Of a stretch of DNA of 64,000 nt, positions 40,519-48,924 are shown in pieces. The DNA lies in IMG/VR virus record IMGVR_UViG_3300013126_000014, positions 1 to 64,000 of that record; one strand, 5' to 3'. Below the pieces are notes generated by a model that worked only from the letters and a program-made list of their open reading frames with translations, did no database searches and was not told where the DNA came from. How positions within the stretch are numbered: the first letter of the stretch is position 1; each line of letters opens with the position of its first letter. Origin of the DNA: a virus. The position numbers were made by a program, and so were the translations under genes.

Positions 40519-40833
40519 ATGACTTGGTATGTTGCAAAATACAAAAGTGTTAAACCTGCTTTTAGAGGTGGAGAAACTAACTACAATAAAATTAACGCTA
40601 CAAAGAAATATGTAGAATACTTTTTAGACATACAAGAAATGAATGCACTGCTTGTTGTTACTAAAAGTTTTGACGTTAAAATGGATTTACTTTATTGTTT
40701 AGATCGGGCAGAAAGTAAGAAACAATGGCACTTTAGACATCCTAACTTTGACAGAGATGATGCTAATACAATTTTGCAGTTAGTTAGAAACATTCCGTTT
40801 AAAAGTACTGTGGATTATACTGAAAAATACTAG
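40519..40833 (+). CDS. Small early protein, 104 residues, under consensus promoter
   Basis: Begins MTWYVAKYKSVKPAFRGGET and is basic, with Tyr-rich N-terminal and helical C-terminal parts. AAGGAG is 6 nt before the ATG. It is bracketed by a perfect host promoter and a perfect terminator, so it is a single-gene transcription unit expressed strongly and early. Such genes often encode host-takeover factors, but the protein has no motif that says so. The stop is TAG, and readthrough would add 16 codons across the terminator to a TAA. Confidence 0.8.
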   Translation: MTWYVAKYKSVKPAFRGGETNYNKINATKKYVEYFLDIQEMNALLVVTKSFDVKMDLLYCLDRAESKKQWHFRHPNFDRDDANTILQLVRNIPFKSTVDYTEKY

Positions 40834-40838
40834 CCTAC

Positions 40839-40864
40839 AAAAAAGCCCCGCAAGGGGCTTTTTT
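40839..40864. terminator. Bidirectional rho-independent terminator
   Basis: A-run plus GCCCC, loop, GGGGC plus T-run (perfect 11-bp extended stem). It ends both the plus-strand island and the minus-strand gene 23 transcript. Confidence 0.95.
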
Positions 40865-40889
40865 GTTTTCATATCCTTTAAGATAAATC

Positions 40890-42062
40890 TTATTGGAATG
40901 ATAGGTTAGATACAGCGATTTCTTCTAAGTAGTCAGCTGCGTTACCTAGAGATGAAGCAGTGTTGCTTAACTCTACATAACCGTAACGTGTCATAAAGCC
41001 TACTACTGGTTCGAAAGTAGCTGGATCAAGAACAACACCACTGCTCATTAATGGTACGTATGGGCAGTAGAATGCTGCAGCGTCAGCTTCGCTAGAACCT
41101 TTGTAACCTACTAATACTGGTTTGTCGTCGGCAGCATAGCCGTCAACATAAACACGCATAGCACCGTTTAAAGTACCAACGAATTTAGTATTTGTAGGAG
41201 CTTCGAAAGTACCTTCTGTGCTACGAGCAAAAGCTGAAGTAGTTGCAGATTGAAGTACTGTTAAAGCAGCTGGACTTACAACTGCCCAGTTACCTGCGCC
41301 ACGACGTGTACGTTGAGCGATTAAGTTAGCTGCGCGGTTAATTAAAACAGCAAGAGCAGCGTGCTCGTCACCAACGAATGTAGCAGTACCAGATACTGTA
41401 GCTTGGTTGTATGTGTATGTTTGACCTGCTAAAGCACGTAATGATGAAAGGATCTCTTGATCGATTTCAACAGTAATTTCTTGTGCTAAAGCTGCCATGA
41501 TTTCAGCTTCAACATCTAAACCGTGCATAGATTGAGCATCTTGAGCTGCCTCAAATGTCCAACGTGCGCTTAGTTTACGTGTTTTAGCTTCAACAACTTG
41601 TTTCAAGATTTGAACGTTGATACGGTTGCCTGGAACACCTTCTAGTGTGCTAGTTGAACTAGCTTTACCAGCTGAAGTACCAGAGTAAGCAGTAGCAATC
41701 TTGAATGGGCTTAGTGCTTCATCACCAGCATATACTTGGTCGCCATCAGTAACAGCACCGCTGTTGTCTGCGTAACGTACACGTAATGTGTGGATTTGAG
41801 CCACTGGGCCAGTCATTGGTTGTACGCCAACGATTTCGTTAGCGATAACTGTTGGCATTACACGACGAATCACTGGAAGGATTACGCGGTTTAATGTTGC
41901 TACGTTACCTACTGCTGTAGCACCACTAGTTGCAGTTTCCATCAAATGCTTCTTAGTGTTTTCTAAAATTACAGCCATTGTTGTGCGTTTAGCACCTTGT
42001 AGACCTTCTAACAGGGCGTCTTTGGTCTCATTCCAACGGCCTTCTAATAGTTGGGTTGTCAT
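40890..42062 (-). CDS. 23: gp23 major capsid protein
   Basis: A 390-residue HK97-fold capsid subunit of the T4 type. The helical N-terminal arm has several L/I-x-E sites recognised by gp21-type proteases. The most plausible cleavage is after LME (residues 40-42), before a small-residue stretch, giving a mature protein of about 348. Downstream are VMPTVIANEIVGVQPMTGPV, ARWTFEAAQDAQSMHGLDVE and FVGTLNGAMRVYVDGYA, typical gp23 segments. It is shorter than T4 gp23 (521), as is common in aquatic relatives. It is preceded by genes 22, 21, the core proteins and 20 in the T4 order. Confidence 0.95.
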   Translation of the reverse strand: MTTQLLEGRWNETKDALLEGLQGAKRTTMAVILENTKKHLMETATSGATAVGNVATLNRVILPVIRRVMPTVIANEIVGVQPMTGPVAQIHTLRVRYADNSGAVTDGDQVYAGDEALSPFKIATAYSGTSAGKASSTSTLEGVPGNRINVQILKQVVEAKTRKLSARWTFEAAQDAQSMHGLDVEAEIMAALAQEITVEIDQEILSSLRALAGQTYTYNQATVSGTATFVGDEHAALAVLINRAANLIAQRTRRGAGNWAVVSPAALTVLQSATTSAFARSTEGTFEAPTNTKFVGTLNGAMRVYVDGYAADDKPVLVGYKGSSEADAAAFYCPYVPLMSSGVVLDPATFEPVVGFMTRYGYVELSNTASSLGNAADYLEEIAVSNLSFQ

Positions 42063-42096
42063 TTTATATTTCTTCCTTTTATAAAAGTTTTTACTA

Positions 42097-43191
42097 CTAT
42101 TTTAGCCCTGCTAAACGTCTTAGTTCGATAACGTTGCTATCGGATTCGACGTCAGTTTTAGCAGATTTATCACCAGTTACTTCTTTACGGCTTTCAGCAA
42201 TCATCACTTTTTCAGCTTTGGCTGCCGGAGCATTGTTTAGAACAGCTGGTAGATACTTGTCGTATGCAGTTTGTAGTCTTTCTGTCTGCACACCCTCGAG
42301 TAAGCTAGCCATTACAGTTGCTTTCTCTTTATTTAATGTACTTAGCAATCCATTAAGTGTCTCTTTACGAGTAGCACTTTCTGTAATTACTCGAACTTCA
42401 CGTTCTTTAGACTCAACAAGAGCCTCTTTTTCAGCAATTACTTTTTTACTTTCAGCCAATGCTTGGTCTTTATCAGCAATAGTAGCTTGAAGTTTAGCAA
42501 TTTCTTTGTTCTCATTTAAGTGAGTAACAGCAAATTCGCTAGCAAATGCTTCAAATAGGCGACGACCAAACATGTTCTCGCGAGCAGTTTGGATATCTTC
42601 TTTAAGTTGAGCTAGTTCTGTGCCTAGATTCGTTGCTACTGATTCTTTAACAAGTTTAGCACTGCGAGTAATAAAGTCTTGTTGTAATTGAGCTAATTTA
42701 TCTTTAGCTTCAGCTACAAGTTTAACTTTAGTTTCGACTACAGCACGTTTATCTTGTTCAAACTCTTTGATTTCCTCAGCTAGCGCATGGATAACAAATT
42801 TCTCAAGTTTAGCAGTTGCTTCTTGTTGAACTTTGCGATCTACACGTAGTTCTTGGATTTCTTCGGCAAGTTTTTTAACCATAAAGTTATTAAACTTACC
42901 AGCAGATTCGACCATGTGTTGTTTAAACTTCACACGATCTTCTGCTAGAGCTTGTTTCTCTTCGGCGAACTCTTTAAGTTCGGCGGTAAGACTTTCAGTA
43001 ACCATCTTGTCTAGAGCTTCAACCATATTTTGTTTGTCATATTCGTAGCGACGAGCAAACTCTTCACGCAATTCAGCGCGAACAGATTCACGTGCTTCAT
43101 TAACTTGAGTTTCCCATGCTTCTGTAATAGCAGCTTGAGTCTCTTCGTTAATAATGCCACTTTCTAACAATGGTTTGATAGCATCTAACAT
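42097..43191 (-). CDS. 22: gp22 prohead core scaffold
   Basis: A 364-residue, almost wholly coiled-coil, highly charged scaffold (LKEFAEEKQALAEDRVKFKQ, LAESKKVIAEKEALVESKER). The start MLDAIKPLLESGIINEETQ is typical of T4-like gp22 in aquatic phages. The C-terminus is ELRRLAGLK, a motif shared with three other head-region proteins. Stops are TAG TAG TAA in tandem. Its ATG lies in the same frame as gene 21, three sense codons beyond the gene 21 amber stop. AGGAG precedes the ATG, so independent initiation is also expected. The scaffold is degraded by gp21 on maturation. Confidence 0.92.
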   Translation of the reverse strand: MLDAIKPLLESGIINEETQAAITEAWETQVNEARESVRAELREEFARRYEYDKQNMVEALDKMVTESLTAELKEFAEEKQALAEDRVKFKQHMVESAGKFNNFMVKKLAEEIQELRVDRKVQQEATAKLEKFVIHALAEEIKEFEQDKRAVVETKVKLVAEAKDKLAQLQQDFITRSAKLVKESVATNLGTELAQLKEDIQTARENMFGRRLFEAFASEFAVTHLNENKEIAKLQATIADKDQALAESKKVIAEKEALVESKEREVRVITESATRKETLNGLLSTLNKEKATVMASLLEGVQTERLQTAYDKYLPAVLNNAPAAKAEKVMIAESRKEVTGDKSAKTDVESDSNVIELRRLAGLK

Positions 43192-43200
43192 TGTGATCTC

Positions 43201-43839
43201 CTATTTAATTTTTAGATCTTTGATCAAGCGTGTTACTTGCTCTTTCAAATACTTCTGTACTCTTTGATCTGCGCCGGCCTCTTTGGCCATTTCGAATACC
43301 TTGGCACCGCCCTTCATATTCATCAGTCCTTCGTAAATCGCTGTTGGATACGCATTTGGTGCGCTAGGTTGCGCAACTACATCAACTGTGACAATTTCAA
43401 AATCGCTCACGCGACCATCACCTTCAACGTTACCACTGCCACGACTGCTAACGCCTAGTTTTACACCTGACTCTAACATAGTCTGTACTAATTGACCCAT
43501 CGGAGTAGGTAAAATCTTTAATTTACCAAAGCCATTAGGACCATCCATCCACATATCAGTAATCATGTGACTTACACGGTCTAGGTTAATTTTCAAATCA
43601 TCAGGGTGATCCACTTCGCCTAAAACGCTGTAGCCACCTTTAATTTGTTCATTAATTTGACTAACAGCTTTAGTGATCTCGTTTACCGGATACACACGTT
43701 CATTGTGATTTTTAACACCACCTTGAATGAATATACCTTTCATGTAACATGACTTGCTTTTGCCATCAGTTGAATCTTCTGTAAGAATCTCCATTCTGGC
43801 AGCATCGTATGTCAAGTTTTCTTTAAGATATAAAGCCAT
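43201..43839 (-). CDS. 21: gp21 prohead protease
   Basis: A 212-residue maturation protease of the T4 gp21 type (herpesvirus-assemblin-like serine protease fold). The catalytic region shows NHNERVYP, LGEVDHPDDLKINL with His 78, and KLGVSSRGSGNV with Ser 131/132. The length is equal to T4 gp21. It would cleave the gp23 arm, gp22 and core proteins at (L/I)xE sites. Its stop is TAG, followed by GAG ATC ACA and then the ATG of gene 22 in the same frame, so amber readthrough would yield a 580-residue protease-scaffold fusion. Confidence 0.93.
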   Translation of the reverse strand: MALYLKENLTYDAARMEILTEDSTDGKSKSCYMKGIFIQGGVKNHNERVYPVNEITKAVSQINEQIKGGYSVLGEVDHPDDLKINLDRVSHMITDMWMDGPNGFGKLKILPTPMGQLVQTMLESGVKLGVSSRGSGNVEGDGRVSDFEIVTVDVVAQPSAPNAYPTAIYEGLMNMKGGAKVFEMAKEAGADQRVQKYLKEQVTRLIKDLKIK

Positions 43840-43851
43840 TGCCTTTTCCTA

Positions 43852-44607
43852 TTATTCAGCTGTTTTAGCTTTTGGTGCAGCACTTAGTGATTTAGAACCA
43901 CCTGCTGTGTTTTGTACTTTACCAATTAGGTCGCCTTTTTTGCTAGCTGGAGCAACATCAGCACCTGCTTGACCTTGATTTAAGTTTTTCGCTGAGCCGC
44001 CCATGTCATTTTTACCAGCTACAGTTGATTTAGCATTAACGCTAGCATTTTTACCAGCACCTACTTCACCACCTTCACTTTTTTGGCCTTGGTCAGCAAC
44101 TTTTTCTACATATTCACGAACAATAGTTTCATCTAACTCTTCTTCGTCTTCTTCAGCTTCAAAAACTTCTTCTTCGGCGCCAACTTCTTCAGCACCTTCA
44201 TCGCCGTGGATACCTGGATAAACTTCTTCTTCGTGTTCTTCACCTGCCATTAAAGCATCAAATTCAGCTTTAAGTTCGTCAAGTGCATCTTCTAAAGAAT
44301 CTACACGTTCTTCAACATCACCGTGATGTTCTTCGTGCTCGTCTTCGTCACCACTATTATCAAAGTCCATATCAGAATCAGCTTCAACTTCCTCTGCTTC
44401 TTCCTCACTTAGACCTTCTTCGTCGCAGGTAACTTCGTCTACTAGTTCTTCAACTTCGTTGCCGCCAACTTCGTTTAAATCTTCTTCGTCGATAAGGCTT
44501 TCATAAATGTCGCGTGATTTTTCAACAACAATGTTGTGGAACAAGTCACGAGCCTTGTCTGTTTCATCATTAATGATGTGTTCAATTAACTGTTCGTATT
44601 TGTTCAT
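43852..44607 (-). CDS. Acidic prohead-core protein (gp68 position)
   Basis: A 251-residue, extremely acidic protein. The N-terminus is KYEQLIEHIINDETDKARDL. A Glu/Asp-rich core (about 45-160) includes SLEDALDELKAEFDALM, a helix familiar from core proteins of T4-like phages. A Gly, Ala, Ser and Lys-rich tail follows. It holds the place of T4 gene 68 between genes 67/20 and 21, and is probably an internal scaffold component degraded by gp21. AAGGAG lies 6 nt before the ATG. Low complexity prevents firm homology. Confidence 0.75.
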   Translation of the reverse strand: MNKYEQLIEHIINDETDKARDLFHNIVVEKSRDIYESLIDEEDLNEVGGNEVEELVDEVTCDEEGLSEEEAEEVEADSDMDFDNSGDEDEHEEHHGDVEERVDSLEDALDELKAEFDALMAGEEHEEEVYPGIHGDEGAEEVGAEEEVFEAEEDEEELDETIVREYVEKVADQGQKSEGGEVGAGKNASVNAKSTVAGKNDMGGSAKNLNQGQAGADVAPASKKGDLIGKVQNTAGGSKSLSAAPKAKTAE

Positions 44608-44734
44608 GTGAACTCCTTAATATTAAGTTGTATAATTGATATACAAGTTATAGATATATCTTTGTAATGTTATTTACAATTTAGTTATAAAAATTAGGTT
44701 AAATGCGCTGTTTTTGATTCAAAATGGGAGATAA

Positions 44735-44956
44735 TTACGGGCCTTCGGTAGGTTCTGTAGGGGGTGCATATTGTTTTTGTACTTGTTCAAGTTCTTGTTC
44801 GTATTCAAGTTTACGTACATCATTCATAATACGCAAACGATTTAATTGTGCTAATGTTAATTTTGTTTTGCGGACATCGCCAAGTTTCACAGTAGTATTA
44901 TCATCTGTTTCTGTACGGTACCCAGGCAAATCTTCAAAGAATTCTAATAGTTTCAT
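44735..44956 (-). CDS. Small prohead-core protein (gp67 position)
   Basis: A 73-residue protein starting MKLLEFFEDLPGYRTETDDN, with a helical centre (LTLAQLNRLRIMNDVRKLEY) and a Pro-rich end. It follows gene 20 directly, the position of T4 gene 67, whose product is a small core protein. The ATG at 44956 is chosen over an upstream GTG because the protein-like part starts there. A GGTAAATA element ends 5 nt before it. The role is inferred from position. Confidence 0.65.
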   Translation of the reverse strand: MKLLEFFEDLPGYRTETDDNTTVKLGDVRKTKLTLAQLNRLRIMNDVRKLEYEQELEQVQKQYAPPTEPTEGP

Positions 44957-44961
44957 ACGAG

Positions 44962-44969
44962 TATTTACC
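44962..44969 (-). promoter_or_regulatory. Late promoter variant (GGTAAATA), near-leaderless
   Basis: Minus-strand GGTAAATA ends 5 nt before the ATG at 44956, just downstream of the gene 20 stop. Confidence 0.45.
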
Positions 44970-44976
44970 AAAATGT

Positions 44977-46728
44977 TTAAATTTCGCCTGCGGGTGCAGT
45001 ACTACCAACCGGACTAGGTGTTGCTTTAGGGGCCGTACCTGCTGAGCCTGCAGCGCCTGCGGCAATTGACCCTAATTGTCCTTCACCTTCTCCGGCGCCA
45101 CCTTTTGGTGTCGTTGGTTCAGGTGTTGCTACATTTTCTAAATCTGATTCAATTGCACCCGGTGTTACTCCAACTGCACGTAACCCAGTGTCTGGCGATT
45201 TAGCACTAGACTGCTCTGCATGTTCTTGATTCCACAATTCTGTATTGCGTGCCATTTCCTCTTCGCTCAGATCTAAATATCGTTCCATCAAGAAACGTTT
45301 ACTAAAATAAGGTAACTGCTCAAGTGCGCCGAACGAATTGATTCTCGATGTGTCAATTTCTGCCTGACGATACTTGGCAAAGTTCTGCGGTTCGTTAAAT
45401 CGCAATTCAAACAAGTTACCATCAATATTAATACCTCTCCAACGCATAAACATTTTAAATTCAGAATCTAATTTTTCAACAATTAAGTTCTGTAACCGTT
45501 TACAATATTGGTTAAATCGCCATTCTTGAATTAACGCAGTTGTGGTACGCCCGTCATTGTAAGCATGACTCCCGTCTTCTTCTCCTGTGGGCAAATAACT
45601 AGTTGGTATTTGCAATCCGCGGAATAATTTGTTTGTGAAATAGCGAAGGTCGGTTATCTCGCCTAAATTAGTACCGCCGGGCAATGTATCAACTTTCGAA
45701 CCGCGCCCGTCTGCTGTAACTGGAAAGAAATAATCTTCGTTAGTCGAAAGTGGATTGTAAGTAGCGTCCATCATATTTTGGCCGCCGCCTGTTTGCGTAG
45801 GTATGCGTCGTTGGTGGATTTCGTTCTTAATACGTTCAACAAATGCCATAGCCATGTGTGTTGGCATATTACCCACATCGATAGTAAATACTCGGCGCTC
45901 CGGTGCACGCTGTATACGATAAATGATAATAGCATCTTCAAGTAATTCTTTCTGTTTAAAAACTTTAAATACACTTTCTAAGATACTGTTACCAAAAGGC
46001 CAATTGATATCCAACCCTTCTGTCAGGCTAATATGTACAATATGTTCCGCATTAATCACGGCTTCGTTTTGCGCATGGCTAAATCTTGATCCACCGTTAA
46101 ATGGTGCGTTAGGTTGTATATAGGCGCCGCTTGGACCCCCTACCTGAGGATGATTTGCATATGTATCTGTGGCGCTGACCGCTGTAGCGGTTAAATTTTG
46201 AAAGTTAATGTTAAGATCTTTAATTAAATATTGCTCGGGTTCTTTGCCTTTTGCTTCATTAACGATAACTTTAGTAACTTTGTGCATCTCAGTCCAGTAC
46301 ATTTCAAACGTTTCGGGGTCTCGTAAAAACACTTGATCGCCGTACTTCAATACGTTGCGCACCAACTTAAACAATCGTTTGTTAAATTTGTTCAATGTTA
46401 CCCATTGTAACAATTGATCTTTAAGTATTTTAATTTCGTTGTCTGTGGGGTCATCTCTAAAATAAAGATCAAATCCTGTACCGTTTTCTACATTTGATTG
46501 AGTCATAAACTCAGCAATAATGTCTAGTGCAGCGTTAATTTCACTATCCATATCCATTTGTTCGTATTGGTTGTATCGCTCAACACGATTTGGATGGCCA
46601 ATATACACTTCAGGTAACTGGCTAGCAAAATTGCGATAGCCCATGTCAGTAGAGCTGTTATTTGCGCCGCTAATAGGACTCATTTGTCCGCTAGTATTTG
46701 CTGTCTTAAAGTACTTTTTCCATGCCAT
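44977..46728 (-). CDS. 20: gp20 portal protein
   Basis: A 583-residue portal subunit matching T4 gp20 (524). Core segments include RYNQYEQMDMDSEINAALDI, ILKDQLLQWVTLNKFNKRLF, LKYGDQVFLRDPETFEMYW, IYRIQRAPERRVFTIDVGNM, and TTALIQEWRFNQYCKRLQN. These are the sequences on which aquatic-phage gp20 surveys rely. The C-terminal 80 residues are Ala, Gly, Pro and Thr rich and probably disordered. The dodecamer forms the packaging vertex on which gp22 and gp17 act. It heads the head-gene block 20-67-68-21-22-23. Confidence 0.95.
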   Translation of the reverse strand: MAWKKYFKTANTSGQMSPISGANNSSTDMGYRNFASQLPEVYIGHPNRVERYNQYEQMDMDSEINAALDIIAEFMTQSNVENGTGFDLYFRDDPTDNEIKILKDQLLQWVTLNKFNKRLFKLVRNVLKYGDQVFLRDPETFEMYWTEMHKVTKVIVNEAKGKEPEQYLIKDLNINFQNLTATAVSATDTYANHPQVGGPSGAYIQPNAPFNGGSRFSHAQNEAVINAEHIVHISLTEGLDINWPFGNSILESVFKVFKQKELLEDAIIIYRIQRAPERRVFTIDVGNMPTHMAMAFVERIKNEIHQRRIPTQTGGGQNMMDATYNPLSTNEDYFFPVTADGRGSKVDTLPGGTNLGEITDLRYFTNKLFRGLQIPTSYLPTGEEDGSHAYNDGRTTTALIQEWRFNQYCKRLQNLIVEKLDSEFKMFMRWRGINIDGNLFELRFNEPQNFAKYRQAEIDTSRINSFGALEQLPYFSKRFLMERYLDLSEEEMARNTELWNQEHAEQSSAKSPDTGLRAVGVTPGAIESDLENVATPEPTTPKGGAGEGEGQLGSIAAGAAGSAGTAPKATPSPVGSTAPAGEI

Positions 46729-46762
46729 ATTATGAGATCTCTTAGATAGTGTATTTAACCTT

Positions 46763-48868
46763 TTACATCGTGTGTTTTAATATTCCTGAGCTAATAGTAT
46801 TAGACTCTTTCATAGCCGATAGTATATTCTGTAACAGAGAATTATTTCTTTCTATTGAGTTTGTTAAAGCACTACTATCTAGCGAAACTGGTATTGTTCG
46901 ATTATCCGGTAGTGGCACTACTGCTTCGGTTCCGTGCAGTACTTCACCATACCCGCTGATAGGTCCGCTACTAATTCCGCCTTTTGCTTTACCTGTTGGT
47001 ATACCTACTGTAGGTGATGCAGCAGCTCCGAGCGTATTAAAATATTGTTCCCAAAATCCAACTTTGTTGCCTTCAACTGTCTTTCCGGTTAATGCTTTAG
47101 CATACATCTCCTTTGAAGGTCCTGTAAGCGATGAAACAATTTTTTGATCTTCGGATGTTTGCCCATTTATTAATCCCAATTCAATCAATTTGTCTCGAAA
47201 TCCAGCGAGTATTTCCGGTACATCGCTTGCAAATTTCTTCATTGGTCCAGTTAACATGTCTTGGATTCCAATTTTCATTTGTTGTAGAGCAACTACGCTT
47301 TCATTAATTGCACCAGTAAAATCATCATTGGTGTTAGTAGCATCTTCAGTATTTTTAATGCCTTTGCGCAGAGTATCAGAATTTAATTTCATTGTTTGCA
47401 TTAGCGTTTCGCTTGAAATACGTTGTATATCTGCAAATTCATCAGTTGCAGCGTTAGCTTGGCCAATAGCCATTAGTGATCTGTTCCCACCTCGTTGGAA
47501 CTCGTCTCCAAATCTAGCAAACGGTGTTACTATACCTTCTATGGTTTTTCCGCCCTGTTTGATTGCAGCAGCCGTAGCAATAGCAGGCTCTGCTAGCCCA
47601 GTGATATTAGCCGCAACATCCGGAACAACTCCATTAAGTACGTATGCTTGTTTGACAAATCTCTGCTGGTCGGCAGTCATTAATGACAGTGCAGCCTGTA
47701 CACGTTTAACAAGACCTGGATCATTTTGATCTTTAGCCTGTTGCATCAGCATACTCATAAAGTTATAGTCTTCAGTGGCGGCTTTAGCCTGTGCTATACG
47801 TTTACGTGCATCTTCACCGGTTATATTGCTAATCAATTTTAAGTTTTTTGCATATTCTGCTGTTGCTGATGCAATTTCTGCATTAGTTGCCCTAGCCCCA
47901 GTTCGTTTTAGATCAGAGATAATATCAATAGTCAATGCTGTTTGTTCTTCTATGCTATAACCCAACGAAAGCATTTCGTCTCTGAGAGTTTTTCCGCTAG
48001 TGCCCACTTGTTTAGTAAACAGCCCAGTGACACTACCCAACTTAGACGCTGCAGAAGTCATGGTTAACCCAGACTGGGCTAATATATCTGCATTGTCTGC
48101 AATAACCTTAGTGAATTGCTCTTGCGTTAATCCTGCCATACTCGATGTAGCTCGTAACTCTGTCAACCCATTGGCAAATAAAACTCCTGCACTAGTTGCC
48201 TGTTTAAAGCTATCGTAGGACTTTTCTACTTCTTTGCTTAATATTTCAGTTTTAAATTTTAAAAGCTCAGTACTTTTACTTGATACAAAATCAAGTATAC
48301 CCCCAGATAACATCAACAACGCACCCGCAACTTTGCTCGCAGGTGTAGGAATGGCCATTAGTGCTGCGCCAGTTGATTCCATACCACTGGCGGCTTTTTT
48401 ACTAGTCTGCGCTATACTATCATACATAGCGATTTGTAAATCTGCTGCAACTTTAAATGGACTATCACTGCCCAATGCGCTTTGTACACCTATTTTTAAT
48501 TGATTTATATAATAATTGGCAAATCCCTGCAATAAAGTAGTACCAAGTTTGCGTGCGCCGTCACTAATATTTGCCACGTATGCTTCTCTTGCCTGTGCTT
48601 CAATTCGATCAAGTGCGGCTTTCTTTTTAACTGAATCCTGTTGAAATTCTACAGAATCTTCTATCGCATCTTTGAGATTTTCTAACTCAGGTCCTATATC
48701 TTTGAGCTTTCGACTACCTCTATTGAGAGATTTATCAAGATTGGCAAATTGCTCAACTATACTTTTGATACTCCGACTAGCGAATTTGTCAAGTTGCAGG
48801 CCAGATTGCTTAAGCAGTTCGTTAAATTTGGCGAGTTCGTCGTTTGAATCATTAATAATATCAGACAT
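46763..48868 (-). CDS. 29: Probable tape-measure / tail-length protein (gp29-like)
   Basis: A 701-residue, mostly helical protein. Residues 1-110 are coiled coil. A hydrophobic Ala/Leu/Gly segment near 165-195 (AALMAIPTPASKVAGALLML) could be the membrane-penetrating stretch of tape measures. The C-terminus holds GYGEVLHGTEAVVPLPDNRT, closely like the end of many tail tape measures. The neighbouring genes 26 and 51 are hub genes that in T4 lie close to gene 29. It is longer than T4 gp29 (590). A late promoter is 36 nt upstream. The family assignment is probable, not certain. Confidence 0.7.
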   Translation of the reverse strand: MSDIINDSNDELAKFNELLKQSGLQLDKFASRSIKSIVEQFANLDKSLNRGSRKLKDIGPELENLKDAIEDSVEFQQDSVKKKAALDRIEAQAREAYVANISDGARKLGTTLLQGFANYYINQLKIGVQSALGSDSPFKVAADLQIAMYDSIAQTSKKAASGMESTGAALMAIPTPASKVAGALLMLSGGILDFVSSKSTELLKFKTEILSKEVEKSYDSFKQATSAGVLFANGLTELRATSSMAGLTQEQFTKVIADNADILAQSGLTMTSAASKLGSVTGLFTKQVGTSGKTLRDEMLSLGYSIEEQTALTIDIISDLKRTGARATNAEIASATAEYAKNLKLISNITGEDARKRIAQAKAATEDYNFMSMLMQQAKDQNDPGLVKRVQAALSLMTADQQRFVKQAYVLNGVVPDVAANITGLAEPAIATAAAIKQGGKTIEGIVTPFARFGDEFQRGGNRSLMAIGQANAATDEFADIQRISSETLMQTMKLNSDTLRKGIKNTEDATNTNDDFTGAINESVVALQQMKIGIQDMLTGPMKKFASDVPEILAGFRDKLIELGLINGQTSEDQKIVSSLTGPSKEMYAKALTGKTVEGNKVGFWEQYFNTLGAAASPTVGIPTGKAKGGISSGPISGYGEVLHGTEAVVPLPDNRTIPVSLDSSALTNSIERNNSLLQNILSAMKESNTISSGILKHTM

Positions 48869-48879
48869 GGTTTTAGCTC

Positions 48880-48887
48880 AATAAATA
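48880..48887 (+). promoter_or_regulatory. Late promoter (AATAAATA) of gene 26
   Basis: Plus-strand AATAAATA, 37 nt upstream of the gene 26 ATG. Its transcript crosses the facing minus-strand promoter at 48905-48912. Confidence 0.7.
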
Positions 48888-48904
48888 ATAAGGTATATCA
48901 ATTA

Positions 48905-48912
48905 TATTTATA
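48905..48912 (-). promoter_or_regulatory. Consensus late promoter (TATAAATA) of tape-measure gene
   Basis: Minus-strand TATAAATA, 36 nt upstream of the ATG at 48868, facing the plus-strand promoter so that the two transcripts begin antisense to each other. Confidence 0.75.
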
Positions 48913-48924
48913 GGATTCAAATCC

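Noticed and set aside
42056-42490. Plus-strand ORF opposite scaffold gene 22
   Set aside because: Shadow of the coiled-coil scaffold (Glu/Lys codons read as Ser/Leu/Phe).
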